Assembly (NCBI GenBank): GCA_913041025.1
Contig: CAJWGQ010000123.1
Location: forward strand, 1 to 8,584
DNA from: an uncultured Gammaproteobacteria bacterium
Lineage (GTDB): Bacteria > Pseudomonadota > Gammaproteobacteria > Pseudomonadales > Azotimanducaceae_A
Reading direction: 5' to 3'
DNA: 8,584 nucleotides
This document shows, one piece after another, positions 1 through 6,300 of the stretch. A program made the position numbers and the translations under genes. The notes under the pieces were generated by a model, which was not told the origin of the DNA, did no database searches, and was given only the letters and a program-made list of their open reading frames with translations. The first letter of the stretch is position 1; the number at the start of each line of letters is the position of its first letter.

Positions 1-519
1 GACATTGATTCGAACAAGAAAAATGAGGATCTAGCTGAGGTTAATCCTTATCACTCAGTTCCCACACTACTCGATAGAGAACTCGTTTTATATGAAGCCA
101 ATGTGATTATGGAATATCTTGATGAACGTTTTCCTCATCCACCTTTATTGCCGGTCTATCCCGTACAAAGAGCCCTGTCTAGACTTTGGATCACTCGGGT
201 AGAGAACGAATGGAGCTCAAAGCTAGATATTTTAATGGCTGGCAAAGGAAGAGAGGCGGCTATTTCAAAAGCAAAAAAAGAACTAAAAGAAAGCATTGTC
301 ACTATCTCACCGATATTTGGTGAAAAACCATATTTCATGAATGATGAGTTTTCGCTTGTGGATTGCTGCGTGGCTCCTCTTTTGTGGCGTTTAAAACGAG
401 TAGGAATTAGTTTACCTGCAAAATCTACGAAACCTTTGCAGAACTACATGGAGAGGGTTTTTGAAAGAGAAGCTTTTCAGTTGAGTTTGACGGAAGATGA
501 GCTTGAGATGAACGAGTGA
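1..519 (+). CDS. sspA: Stringent starvation protein A, 5' end outside window (partial)
   Basis: The open frame enters at base 1 and gives 172 residues; E. coli SspA has 212, so roughly 40 N-terminal residues (the start of the thioredoxin-like GST N-domain) are missing. Visible are the end of the GST N-domain (NPYHSVPTLLDREL, local residues 15-28), then YLDERFPHPPLLPVYPV (39-55). The latter is the SspA signature, including the Pro-His-Pro surface patch known in E. coli SspA to contact RNA polymerase/sigma70. The rest is the all-helical GST C-domain. SspA is a cytoplasmic, GST-fold transcription factor without glutathione transferase activity; it binds RNA polymerase in stationary phase and starvation. 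It is followed by sspB with a 4-nt overlap, the usual operon. The promoter lies upstream of the window. Identity is confident from the signature and the neighbour. Confidence 0.95.
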   Translation, partial: DIDSNKKNEDLAEVNPYHSVPTLLDRELVLYEANVIMEYLDERFPHPPLLPVYPVQRALSRLWITRVENEWSSKLDILMAGKGREAAISKAKKELKESIVTISPIFGEKPYFMNDEFSLVDCCVAPLLWRLKRVGISLPAKSTKPLQNYMERVFEREAFQLSLTEDELEMNE

Positions 520-887
520 CACCCAAAAGACCATATCTGCTTAGAGCTTTTCACGACTGGCTCATAGATAATGAAGAGACGCCTTATATTTCAGTGGATG
601 CTGTAGCAGCCAAGGCTTCTGTGCCAGAGGCAGCTGTTACAGATGGAATAGTTGTACTTAATATATCTCATCTTGCCGCAGAATCTTTGGATATCGGAAG
701 AGACGCCGTCTCATTTTACTGTAGATTTGATGGTGTTCGAACAACTATAAAGTTGCCAATGTACAGTATTCTCGCAATTTATGGTAAAGAATCTGGTCAG
801 GGTCTCGAGTTTGATAACCAGGAGTACCTAGATGAGTCTGAATTGGTTGCTAAAGAAAAATCTGAGACGCAACTGCGTTTAGTTTAG
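516..887 (+). CDS. sspB: ClpXP protease specificity-enhancing factor SspB
   Basis: This is a 123-residue cytoplasmic adaptor that in E. coli binds ssrA-tagged and RseA substrates and tethers them to ClpX. The N-terminal substrate-binding domain is well conserved: TPKRPYLLRAFHDW (residues 2-15), IVVLNIS (45-51), VSFYCRFDGV (65-74) and ILAIYGKESGQG (85-96). A short acidic linker (about 103-118) follows, then a C-terminal QLRLV that matches the position of the ClpX zinc-binding-domain docking tail (LRVVK in E. coli), here lacking the final Lys. It is shorter than E. coli SspB (165 aa) mainly because the linker is short. The start is GTG inside GTGA, overlapping the sspA stop. No other start is possible because an in-frame TGA lies at 504-506. 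The 3' end overlaps the convergent dolP by 9 nt. Confidence 0.95.
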   Translation: MTPKRPYLLRAFHDWLIDNEETPYISVDAVAAKASVPEAAVTDGIVVLNISHLAAESLDIGRDAVSFYCRFDGVRTTIKLPMYSILAIYGKESGQGLEFDNQEYLDESELVAKEKSETQLRLV

Positions 888-1499
888 TTCCTTATACAGA
901 TTAACGATTTGTCTGACGCCATATACGGATTTTACTAAGGATGTTGTGCTATCGGTGGCGGAGCCGTTGATTACTCCCATCAAATAAACGGTCCCGTCTT
1001 CTGTTAATACTTTTAGTTTACGGTTGGAGGTATCGGTTTTGGGAGAGAGACCGGACGCGATAAGTTTAGCTTTGATTTTTGTTGTAATATAAGCGTCGTT
1101 GGTTCTAGCTAATAATGTGGTTGGTGGGGCGACCTGCAGATAGTTGTAGACTTTGCCATTTTTGGCCTTCTTTAATTTTTGAGTCTCGCGAGTGGCTTTT
1201 TCCTTTAAGCTTTCTGAGGGCACTTGTCCTACTAGCAGAATGTTTCCATCAAAGACTTCCACAACTATGTGAGAACCTTTGAATCTGGCATCCGATTTTC
1301 TTATTGTGCGCTCAACGACAGCGATGTCTAATACAAAATCGTCAATATAGGTGCCAGGCGTGCGACTACCTGAAGCCTCATTCATGGCTGAACAGCAGAT
1401 TAAAAACCCGAAAATAGGCAGAGTAAATAAGACTTTTACCGTCTTCTTGAAAGCTGTTTGAGGTCCCTGCTTAATTTGGAAGTCATGTAACATGTTCAT
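879..1499 (-). CDS. dolP: Dual-BON-domain lipoprotein, DolP/YraP family
   Basis: The product has 206 residues with a basic N-region (KKTVK, 18-22), a hydrophobic segment (VLFTLPIFGFLI, 23-34), Cys35-Cys36, and then two BON domains (about 55-122 and 134-205). It matches E. coli DolP at the post-lipobox stretch RTPGTYIDD (46-54), at DGNILLVGQ (84-92) and LYKELN-type ends of the BON repeats, at NDAYITTKIKAKL (134-146), and at LTEDGTVYLMG (165-175). E. coli DolP is an outer-membrane lipoprotein that binds anionic phospholipid, gathers at the division site and supports envelope integrity. The lipobox is odd: Leu-Ile-Cys-Cys puts Cys at -1, where Gly/Ala/Ser is usual. A good Shine-Dalgarno (TAAGGT, bases 1506-1511, 7 nt from ATG) supports this start; Met3 is a possible alternative. 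It lies 84 nt downstream of lpoA on the same strand and is probably cotranscribed. Confidence 0.9.
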   Translation of the reverse strand: MNMLHDFQIKQGPQTAFKKTVKVLFTLPIFGFLICCSAMNEASGSRTPGTYIDDFVLDIAVVERTIRKSDARFKGSHIVVEVFDGNILLVGQVPSESLKEKATRETQKLKKAKNGKVYNYLQVAPPTTLLARTNDAYITTKIKAKLIASGLSPKTDTSNRKLKVLTEDGTVYLMGVINGSATDSTTSLVKSVYGVRQIVNLYKELN

Positions 1500-1505
1500 T
1501 TTTTT

Positions 1506-1511
1506 ACCTTA
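1506..1511 (-). promoter_or_regulatory. dolP ribosome binding site
   Basis: The minus-strand sequence TAAGGT contains AAGG, 7 nt before the ATG at 1499-1497, with an A-rich spacer. It decides the longer start over the ATG two codons in. The rest of the 84-nt lpoA-dolP gap is A/T-rich, and I see neither a terminator hairpin nor a clear promoter in it, consistent with readthrough from lpoA. Confidence 0.6.
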
Positions 1512-1583
1512 TTTGTAATTCTTGATTTACTTATTCATTGCAATTATTGGTTGCGAGCAAATCATCAACACTTAACATTTTGG

Positions 1584-3272
1584 TTAAATTTTGTTTTCTA
1601 TAACTCTAAGCTTTCTGAAAAAATTTTGCTGCTCACCTAATTGAACTATCCCGGTTTGGCCATGTATCTTTAAGTCGGGTGCAACTCTGAATATCTCGAT
1701 AAGTTGAAGTAATCTAAATGCGTCCATACCTAAAGCGAAGAGCTCTTGGTTAAACCTAGTGCGCAGTTCGAATTGGTCTTTGAGAAAAACATTAGCATTG
1801 TTTTTCTGGCTGATGAAGGGGAACTCTAAGCTTCTGACTTTCAGCTCGCTGAAGGTGCGGTTATGCAGTTCACTTTGCGAAGACGCGAATACCGGTGTCT
1901 CCTCTAGAAAGTGAAATTTCAATATTGATTCGAGGGTTTCTGATTCGCTTGGAGAAATGAAAGCGATGATTGCATCGATGTCGGTCCTTGTTCTTGGAAG
2001 AAATTTGATCGGCCTCCTGATGATTTTATCAATGGACTCTTTCCTAGAATTTGAAGTTTCGACTCCAACTGCTGTGCTAATTGATCCTGTAATATCGCTT
2101 GGGTTTTCGAAATTAGCGCTCGTGATTGTTTTTAACCACTTGTCTTCAAATAAATTCTTTGACCTGCTCGCCCAAGAAGAGTTGTTGCTTACTATTAGAA
2201 TATTATTAAAAGCCTCCTGGTTTATTTCTTTCATCAGGGCATCAACCTCGTGTCCTATCGATAGCCCCAAAGAATATTGATGTTTAGATTTCTGTATATT
2301 TTCAGAAACATAGTTCAATAGCAGAATCGGACTAGAGATTTCCTTGGAAATTCGGGCGAATATATGGCAATTTTCCTTCAAAAGGGGCCCTAAAATATGG
2401 GTTGTGTTACTTTTGCTGATCTTCTCCAAGATAGAGACCATGGACTGCGCTTCTGAATCATAGAAATTCAAGGTTCCTCTGAGACCTTGAGCTTCGTAAA
2501 AGCTGCTCGTTACTATTCCATCTCTGACGGATTTGCCTGCCTCCTGAAAGTCTCCACTTAACGGTAATATGACCGCGATGTTTGGGCTGCTAAAGTCTTC
2601 TACTAATTGTAGGGCAAGCGGAGGTGCGATAGCGAACGAATGAGCGGAATTGATTTTTTTCCACTTAATCCATAATTCCCGTTTCTTGTCTAACGAGTCG
2701 GCTTCTACAAACCCTTTTGAAAAATGAATCAGCTCATTGTCAAAGCCAGGTTGTTGAGGATAAATCTCTTCATTAGAAGCCAATAGATGATTCCACAGTA
2801 GGTTTTTCAGTTTGGAATCAAAAAGTGATTGCTCCGACTCGGTGAAACGGACGAAATTAAATAAGGCTTCTACAGCACATCGATGATTGGAGAGTTGAGA
2901 ACAGGCATAAGCAATTGATTGATAATCTTCTTTGTTTTGCTTTTCGATACTTTTTAGAGCCAAAACTGCCAGATCAAGCATTTTCTGACTTAAGAGTAAT
3001 TCCGAAGCAATCCTAAGAACAAGGTCGTGATTTTTTTTACTGGAATCTAATAGATTTATCAGCGCAGTTATGGCGTCATGATCCTGACTATCCAAGGCTG
3101 CTCTGAATTTTTCAATAAGTTTATGCTGTTCCGCGGTAATTGCCTTTGAGTAATTTAATCTCGAGTCTGTGTCAGGGAAAATTTGATCCTTTTTAGTCCT
3201 GTCGGGCGTGTATTGCGCTTGACAGGCTATTAAGATAGCAAAGAAAACAGGAAATATAATTAGGTAGCGCAA
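1584..3272 (-). CDS. lpoA: Penicillin-binding protein activator LpoA (outer-membrane lipoprotein)
   Basis: The product has 562 residues; E. coli LpoA has 678 and H. influenzae about 575. It has a lipoprotein signal peptide with lipobox Leu-Ile-Ala-Cys (cleavage before Cys17). A helical TPR-like N-domain follows (about 45-225), then a periplasmic-binding-protein type I fold beginning NIAVILPLSGDFQEAGKSVR (231-250) and ending in the family pattern ELFALGMDAFRLL and a GxTGxxxL-like HGQTGIVQLG. In E. coli, LpoA spans the periplasm from the outer membrane to activate PBP1A transpeptidation. The start is TTG: upstream in frame there is only ATA and then a TAG stop, and the TTG gives a complete signal peptide. 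No strong Shine-Dalgarno is seen. rsmI starts divergently one base away, so the lpoA promoter must lie within rsmI codons. Unlike E. coli and Pseudomonas, no yraN or diaA follows; dolP is next. Confidence 0.93.
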   Translation of the reverse strand: MRYLIIFPVFFAILIACQAQYTPDRTKKDQIFPDTDSRLNYSKAITAEQHKLIEKFRAALDSQDHDAITALINLLDSSKKNHDLVLRIASELLLSQKMLDLAVLALKSIEKQNKEDYQSIAYACSQLSNHRCAVEALFNFVRFTESEQSLFDSKLKNLLWNHLLASNEEIYPQQPGFDNELIHFSKGFVEADSLDKKRELWIKWKKINSAHSFAIAPPLALQLVEDFSSPNIAVILPLSGDFQEAGKSVRDGIVTSSFYEAQGLRGTLNFYDSEAQSMVSILEKISKSNTTHILGPLLKENCHIFARISKEISSPILLLNYVSENIQKSKHQYSLGLSIGHEVDALMKEINQEAFNNILIVSNNSSWASRSKNLFEDKWLKTITSANFENPSDITGSISTAVGVETSNSRKESIDKIIRRPIKFLPRTRTDIDAIIAFISPSESETLESILKFHFLEETPVFASSQSELHNRTFSELKVRSLEFPFISQKNNANVFLKDQFELRTRFNQELFALGMDAFRLLQLIEIFRVAPDLKIHGQTGIVQLGEQQNFFRKLRVIENKI

Positions 3273-3273
3273 T

Positions 3274-4086
3274 ATGTCAGTGCTCTATGTTGTTGCCACT
3301 CCGATAGGCAATCTATCAGATATTAGCCAGCGAGCATCAGAGACCTTGCGTAGGGTCGATGTGATCGCAGCGGAAGATACAAGACGCACCAGTATTCTAT
3401 TGAAGCATTTGGGTATTGAGAAGAAAGAAATTACTAGTTTCCATAAATTTAATGAGGCTAAGAAGGCTCCTCAGTTATTAGCAAGGCTACGAAATGGGGA
3501 ATCGGTGGCAATTGTTTCTGATGCAGGTACGCCTTTGATAAGCGATCCTGGATTTTCTTTAGTTCAGCAAGCTTGGTTGGAGCAAATAAAGGTAAGTCCT
3601 ATACCGGGTCCAAGTAGCGTGGTCGCCGCTCTTAGCATATGCCCGTTAAACATCGATCGTTGGAGTTTTATCGGGTTTTTGCCTTCAAAGGTAGCTGAAG
3701 CTGAAGCGCTCCTTAATGTTTATTTGCAAAGGCCTGACGCTATTGTTTTTTTTGATTCACCTCACAGAATATTGTCCACACTGGAAATTGTGGAAAAGCT
3801 TAGTTATCGACGACTGATGGTGGTCAGAGAATTAACGAAAGTCTTTGAGTCACTGTATGTGGGCGAAGTTTCAGATGTCAGAGGCCAGATTGAGGGTAAT
3901 TTGAAGGGAGAATTTATCGTTATTTTAGAAAGTAATGTAAAGGTTATCCCTAATATTGAAGAAGAAAAATTACTGCGAGTGCTCCTGGATTATCATGAAT
4001 TGTCTACTGCTTCCAAAATAGTGGCGAGAGTGCTTGGAGTAAATAAGCGAGACGTTTATAGCAGGGGCATTAGTCTAAAACGCTGA
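3274..4086 (+). CDS. rsmI: 16S rRNA (cytidine1402-2'-O)-methyltransferase RsmI
   Basis: The product has 270 residues (E. coli 286) and is a cytoplasmic tetrapyrrole-methylase-fold enzyme that uses SAM to 2'-O-methylate C1402 in the ribosomal P site. RsmH, encoded further right in this window, adds the N4-methyl to the same nucleotide, so both writers of m4Cm1402 are here. Family motifs in order: LYVVATPIGNLSDIS (4-18), AAEDTRRT (32-39), SFHKFNE (55-61), VSDAGTPLISDPG (81-93), PIPGPSS (109-115), FFDSPHRI (159-166, usually FYE[SA]PHRI) and RELTKVFE (185-192). The ATG has a plausible Shine-Dalgarno (TAGG, 3261-3264, about 9 nt upstream) that lies inside the first codons of lpoA. Its promoter must also overlap lpoA coding sequence. 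Confidence 0.97.
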   Translation: MSVLYVVATPIGNLSDISQRASETLRRVDVIAAEDTRRTSILLKHLGIEKKEITSFHKFNEAKKAPQLLARLRNGESVAIVSDAGTPLISDPGFSLVQQAWLEQIKVSPIPGPSSVVAALSICPLNIDRWSFIGFLPSKVAEAEALLNVYLQRPDAIVFFDSPHRILSTLEIVEKLSYRRLMVVRELTKVFESLYVGEVSDVRGQIEGNLKGEFIVILESNVKVIPNIEEEKLLRVLLDYHELSTASKIVARVLGVNKRDVYSRGISLKR

Positions 4087-4110
4087 ATTGAATCAATGAC
4101 CTTTCGGGCA

Positions 4111-4138
4111 TTTGTATTTGGTTCTGATTAGACATAAC
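4111..4138 (+). promoter_or_regulatory. Candidate rnpB promoter
   Basis: A -10-like CATAAC (4133-4138) sits about 8 nt before the inferred 5' end of RNase P RNA. A -35-like TTTGTA (4111-4116) lies 16 nt further up. Each matches the sigma70 consensus only in part, so the placement rests mainly on the spacing to the RNA start. It lies in the 60-nt gap after rsmI, where no hairpin terminator is evident. Confidence 0.35.
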
Positions 4139-4146
4139 CTCTGGTC

Positions 4147-4496
4147 TGAGTTGGCTGGGCAGTCGCCGGTAGCTTTTTAGTATCGGAGGAAAGTCCGGGC
4201 TCCGTAGGACAAAGTGCCAGATAACATCTGGGGAATGCGAATTCACGGAAAGTGCAACAGAAAAAATACCGCCTCTTTCATTTGAATTGGGGTAAGGGTG
4301 AAATGGTGTGGTAAGAGCACACCGCATTATTGGTAACAATAATGGCATGGTAAACCCCACTTGGAGCAAGGCCAAATAGGAATCATATGGTGTGGTCCGC
4401 ACCTGATTCGGGTAGGCTGCTAGAGGTTGTTGGCGACAACAATCCCAGATGAATGACTGTCCTCGACAGAACCCGGCTTATAGGCCAACTCTATAT
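4147..4496 (+). ncRNA. rnpB: RNase P RNA, bacterial class A
   Basis: This is the catalytic RNA of ribonuclease P, which with the RnpA protein removes 5' leaders from pre-tRNAs. Conserved blocks in order: GGAGGAAAGTCCGGGCTCC (5' strand of P4, about 4185-4203), AGTGCAACAGA, GGTAAGGGTGAAA, GGTAAGAGC, GTAAACCCCAC, AGCAAGGCCAAATAGG, CGGGTAGGCTGC (its GGT at 4411-4413 corresponds to the L15 element that pairs with tRNA CCA), AGATGAATGACTGTCC and ACAGAACCCGGCTTA (3' strand of P4). P1 closes the ends: GAGTTGGC (4148-4155) pairs with GCCAACTC (4484-4491). The ends are placed from P1 by analogy with E. coli and may be off by a few bases. P3 is reduced to one short hairpin, CCGGTA/TATCGG around a 9-nt loop (4166-4186), about half the E. 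coli size. Location beside rsmI matches Pseudomonas. Confidence 0.97.
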
Positions 4497-4565
4497 TCTG
4501 GTGAACTTTTTAAGTTTTATAAGGTTTCGCGTAAATCTGTCTCACGATTTAAGTGTGTTATTTTG

Positions 4566-4590
4566 TGGGATTTTTTGGGAAAATGTGGTC
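4566..4590 (+). promoter_or_regulatory. MraZ operator: three TGGNN repeats at 10-bp period
   Basis: TGGGA (4566-4570), TGGGA (4576-4580) and TGGTC (4586-4590) are separated by exactly 5 nt (TTTTT and AAATG). This is the TGGGN-N5 direct-repeat array known to bind MraZ upstream of mraZ in E. coli. The third copy is imperfect. The ten-base period puts all boxes on one helix face. It lies 34 nt before the mraZ start, so autoregulation of mraZ and the downstream dcw genes is the natural reading. The remainder of the 127-nt gap after rnpB (4497-4623) holds no gene. Confidence 0.85.
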
Positions 4591-4604
4591 GAATGACCCA
4601 AAAT
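4575..4604 (+). promoter_or_regulatory. Candidate mraZ (dcw) promoter overlapping MraZ boxes
   Basis: TTGGGA (4575-4580) and CAAAAT (4599-4604) are 18 nt apart and each matches the sigma70 hexamers at four of six positions. The -35 would coincide with the second MraZ box and the spacer with the third, which would explain repression by exclusion. The start would then fall near 4611, leaving a short leader. The match is weak; another promoter further left, or readthrough from rnpB, is possible. Confidence 0.3.
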
Positions 4605-4623
4605 ACTGAAAAGTTGAGCTGAT

Positions 4624-5079
4624 TTGTTCCGCGGAATATCACAAGCTTCCATTGACGCGAAGGGAAGGCTAAGTTTGCCTAACCGGTTTAGAGAAGCACT
4701 CAGTCCAAGCACTCCAAGCTTAGTCATTAGTATAGATATCCGAGACAAGTGTTTGCTGATATATCCAATACTAGAATGGGAGATCGTTCAAAAAAGATTA
4801 GAAACTCTTTCAAATGTAAGCCAGAGAAATCGAACATTGCAGAGGCTATTAATTGGACATGCAATTGATTTGGAGATGGACAAGTCTGGCAGAATTTTGT
4901 TACCCAATATTCATCGAAAGTACGCTCTTTTGAAGAATAAAGTGACGATACTAGGTCAAGGAAACAAATTAGAAGTTTGGGCCGAAGACGAATGGCAGGA
5001 GCAAATGACCTCTTGGCTGGATAAGAAAGATAAATTGCTTGGTTCCGGCGAAGATACAGCTAATGGGATATCTATCTAA
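4624..5079 (+). CDS. mraZ: Transcriptional regulator MraZ
   Basis: The product has 151 residues (E. coli 152) and is the cytoplasmic, ring-forming regulator of the dcw cluster. Two SpoVT/AbrB-like half domains each carry the DxxxR DNA-contact motif: DAKGRLSLPNRFRE (11-24) and DKSGRILLPNIHRKYA (86-101). Between them lie CLLIYPILEWEIVQKRL (43-59) and LQRLLIGHA (72-80), both typical of MraZ. The start is TTG, fixed by the family N-terminus MFRG and supported by a short GAG Shine-Dalgarno (4616-4618, 5 nt away). The weak start plus upstream MraZ boxes suggest low, self-limited expression. It is the first gene of mraZ-rsmH-ftsL-ftsI, whose members overlap. Confidence 0.97.
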   Translation: MFRGISQASIDAKGRLSLPNRFREALSPSTPSLVISIDIRDKCLLIYPILEWEIVQKRLETLSNVSQRNRTLQRLLIGHAIDLEMDKSGRILLPNIHRKYALLKNKVTILGQGNKLEVWAEDEWQEQMTSWLDKKDKLLGSGEDTANGISI

Positions 5080-6028
5080 AGTGCTGGCCAAGGAATATAT
5101 ACATGTTCCTGTGCTGTTGACCGAAGTCGTAAAAAATCTTGTTACCTCAACAAAGGGTGTATATGTAGATGCAACCTATGGCCGCGGAGGACATAGTATT
5201 CGGATCCTTAGACGGTTATCCGCTGAGGGCTGTGTTGTAGCGCTCGATCGAGACATTAGCGCGATAGATTCTGCGAAGGCGGTGGCTAGCAAAGATCCAA
5301 GGTTAATCCCTTTTCACTCTTTATATTCGGAATTAGAAGTTGTTCTAGAAGGTCTTGGGATCGAAAGTGTAGATGGGATACTGATGGATCTAGGAGTCTC
5401 CTCTCCTCAGTTGGATGACCCTGACAGAGGGTTTAGTTTTCAAACTAGAGGCCCGTTAGATATGCGTATGGATCAATCTCTAAAGTTGACAGCATACAGT
5501 TGGCTTAATAAAGCCTCCGAAAAAGAAATTGAAAGCACTCTTAAGGAGTTGGGAGATGAAAACCGAGGTCGACAAATAGCTCGAGAAATAGTGCGACGGA
5601 GACCCCTAAGCACAACCACGGAATTGAGCAACCTAATCGTAGAAATTAAAGGATCGAATTCTCACGCGAATCGGCGACATCCTGCGACAAAGACTTTTCA
5701 AGCTTTAAGGATGGTGGTGAACTCGGAATTAGAGGAGTTGTCGAAAGGATTGAAAAGGGCTTTTGAATGCTTGTCAGTCGGTGGACGTTTAGTCGTTGTT
5801 AGTTTTCATTCTCAAGAAGACCGCATAGTGAAATCGTTTTTCAAGGAATTATGCGGAAAGAGTATTAGTTTGCCTCGGAGAATGCCCGTGCAAGAAGATA
5901 AAATAGTTCCAAAAGCCAACATGATTGCTGGCCCTATAAGACCTAGCCAAAAAGAAATTAGTGAGAACCCTCGATCCAGAAGTGCGACTATGAGAGTAGT
6001 CGAAAAAACCCCTAGTGCAAATCCCTAA
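5063..6028 (+). CDS. rsmH: 16S rRNA (cytosine1402-N4)-methyltransferase RsmH (MraW)
   Basis: This is a cytoplasmic SAM-dependent methyltransferase that makes m4C1402 in 16S rRNA, acting on the same base as RsmI. With the ATG used here it has 321 residues (E. coli 313). Motifs: HVPVLLTEVV (14-23), SAM motif I VDATYGRGGHS (35-45), ALDRD (60-64), DGILMDLGVSSPQLDDPDRG (104-123), FSFQTRGPLDMRMD (124-137), RHPATKTFQALRMVVNSEL (205-223), GGRLVVVSFHSQEDRIVK (240-257) and the C-terminal NPRSRSA (302-308). The start is uncertain: TTG 5039, ATG 5063 and GTG 5081 are all in frame. The ATG overlaps mraZ by 17 nt and has a weak GAAG upstream. The GTG just after the mraZ stop gives 315 residues, closest to the family length. 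The stop overlaps the ftsL start (TAATG). Confidence 0.95.
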   Translation: MGYLSKVLAKEYIHVPVLLTEVVKNLVTSTKGVYVDATYGRGGHSIRILRRLSAEGCVVALDRDISAIDSAKAVASKDPRLIPFHSLYSELEVVLEGLGIESVDGILMDLGVSSPQLDDPDRGFSFQTRGPLDMRMDQSLKLTAYSWLNKASEKEIESTLKELGDENRGRQIAREIVRRRPLSTTTELSNLIVEIKGSNSHANRRHPATKTFQALRMVVNSELEELSKGLKRAFECLSVGGRLVVVSFHSQEDRIVKSFFKELCGKSISLPRRMPVQEDKIVPKANMIAGPIRPSQKEISENPRSRSATMRVVEKTPSANP

Positions 6029-6300
6029 TGCAATCCCGAAGAGGTTACATAGTGCTGATGAATTTCCTGTTGGCGATGATATTCGTTAGCTCGATGTTTT
6101 TGGTTGATGGGGTCAACGCAATCCGAAAAGCAAATCAATCTTTAGGCCATTTACATAAAGATTATGACGATGAATTAGAAAACTACAGCCGCTTAAGGTT
6201 GGAGCTCGGTGCATTGACCAGTCTCTCGAGAATCGAGCGTATTGCAGTGGAAGAACTGAATATGACTTTCCCTGAAAAAATATATGGATTGGCCGATTGA
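6028..6300 (+). CDS. ftsL: Cell division protein FtsL
   Basis: This is a 90-residue bitopic inner-membrane protein of the divisome, which with FtsB and FtsQ activates FtsW/FtsI. There is a basic tail of about 7 residues (MQSRRGY), one transmembrane helix (about 8-27, IVLMNFLLAMIFVSSMFLVD), then a periplasmic coiled coil (about 30-65). It ends in the FtsL pattern RLELGALTSLSRIERIAVEELNM followed by P (split: RLELGALTS, LSRIERIAVEELNM). The cytoplasmic tail is much shorter than the E. coli one, but an in-frame TAG at 6013-6015 rules out a longer version, and short tails occur in Pseudomonas. The ATG overlaps the rsmH stop by one base, and the stop overlaps the ftsI start, pointing to translational coupling. 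Confidence 0.92.
   Translation: MQSRRGYIVLMNFLLAMIFVSSMFLVDGVNAIRKANQSLGHLHKDYDDELENYSRLRLELGALTSLSRIERIAVEELNMTFPEKIYGLAD

Noticed and set aside
1957..2280. Plus-strand open frame of 107 codons
   Set aside because: It lies wholly within lpoA on the opposite strand, whose product is a recognisable full-length protein; the frame has no family motif or good Shine-Dalgarno.
3219..3260. Perfect TTGACA (3219-3224) and perfect TATAAT (3255-3260) before rsmI
   Set aside because: They are 30 nt apart, far from the 16-18 nt needed, so they do not form one promoter. TTGACA also falls on the Cys-Gln codons after the lpoA lipobox. TATAAT alone would start RNA at about 3267, inside or after the rsmI Shine-Dalgarno.
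4070..4402. Minus-strand open frame of 110 codons
   Set aside because: It lies antisense to the highly conserved RNase P RNA and has no recognisable protein features.
4505..4520. AACTT-TTT-AAGTT hairpin after rnpB as a terminator
   Set aside because: The stem is only 5 A/T-rich pairs with a 3-nt loop and a poor T-run, too weak to call an intrinsic terminator.
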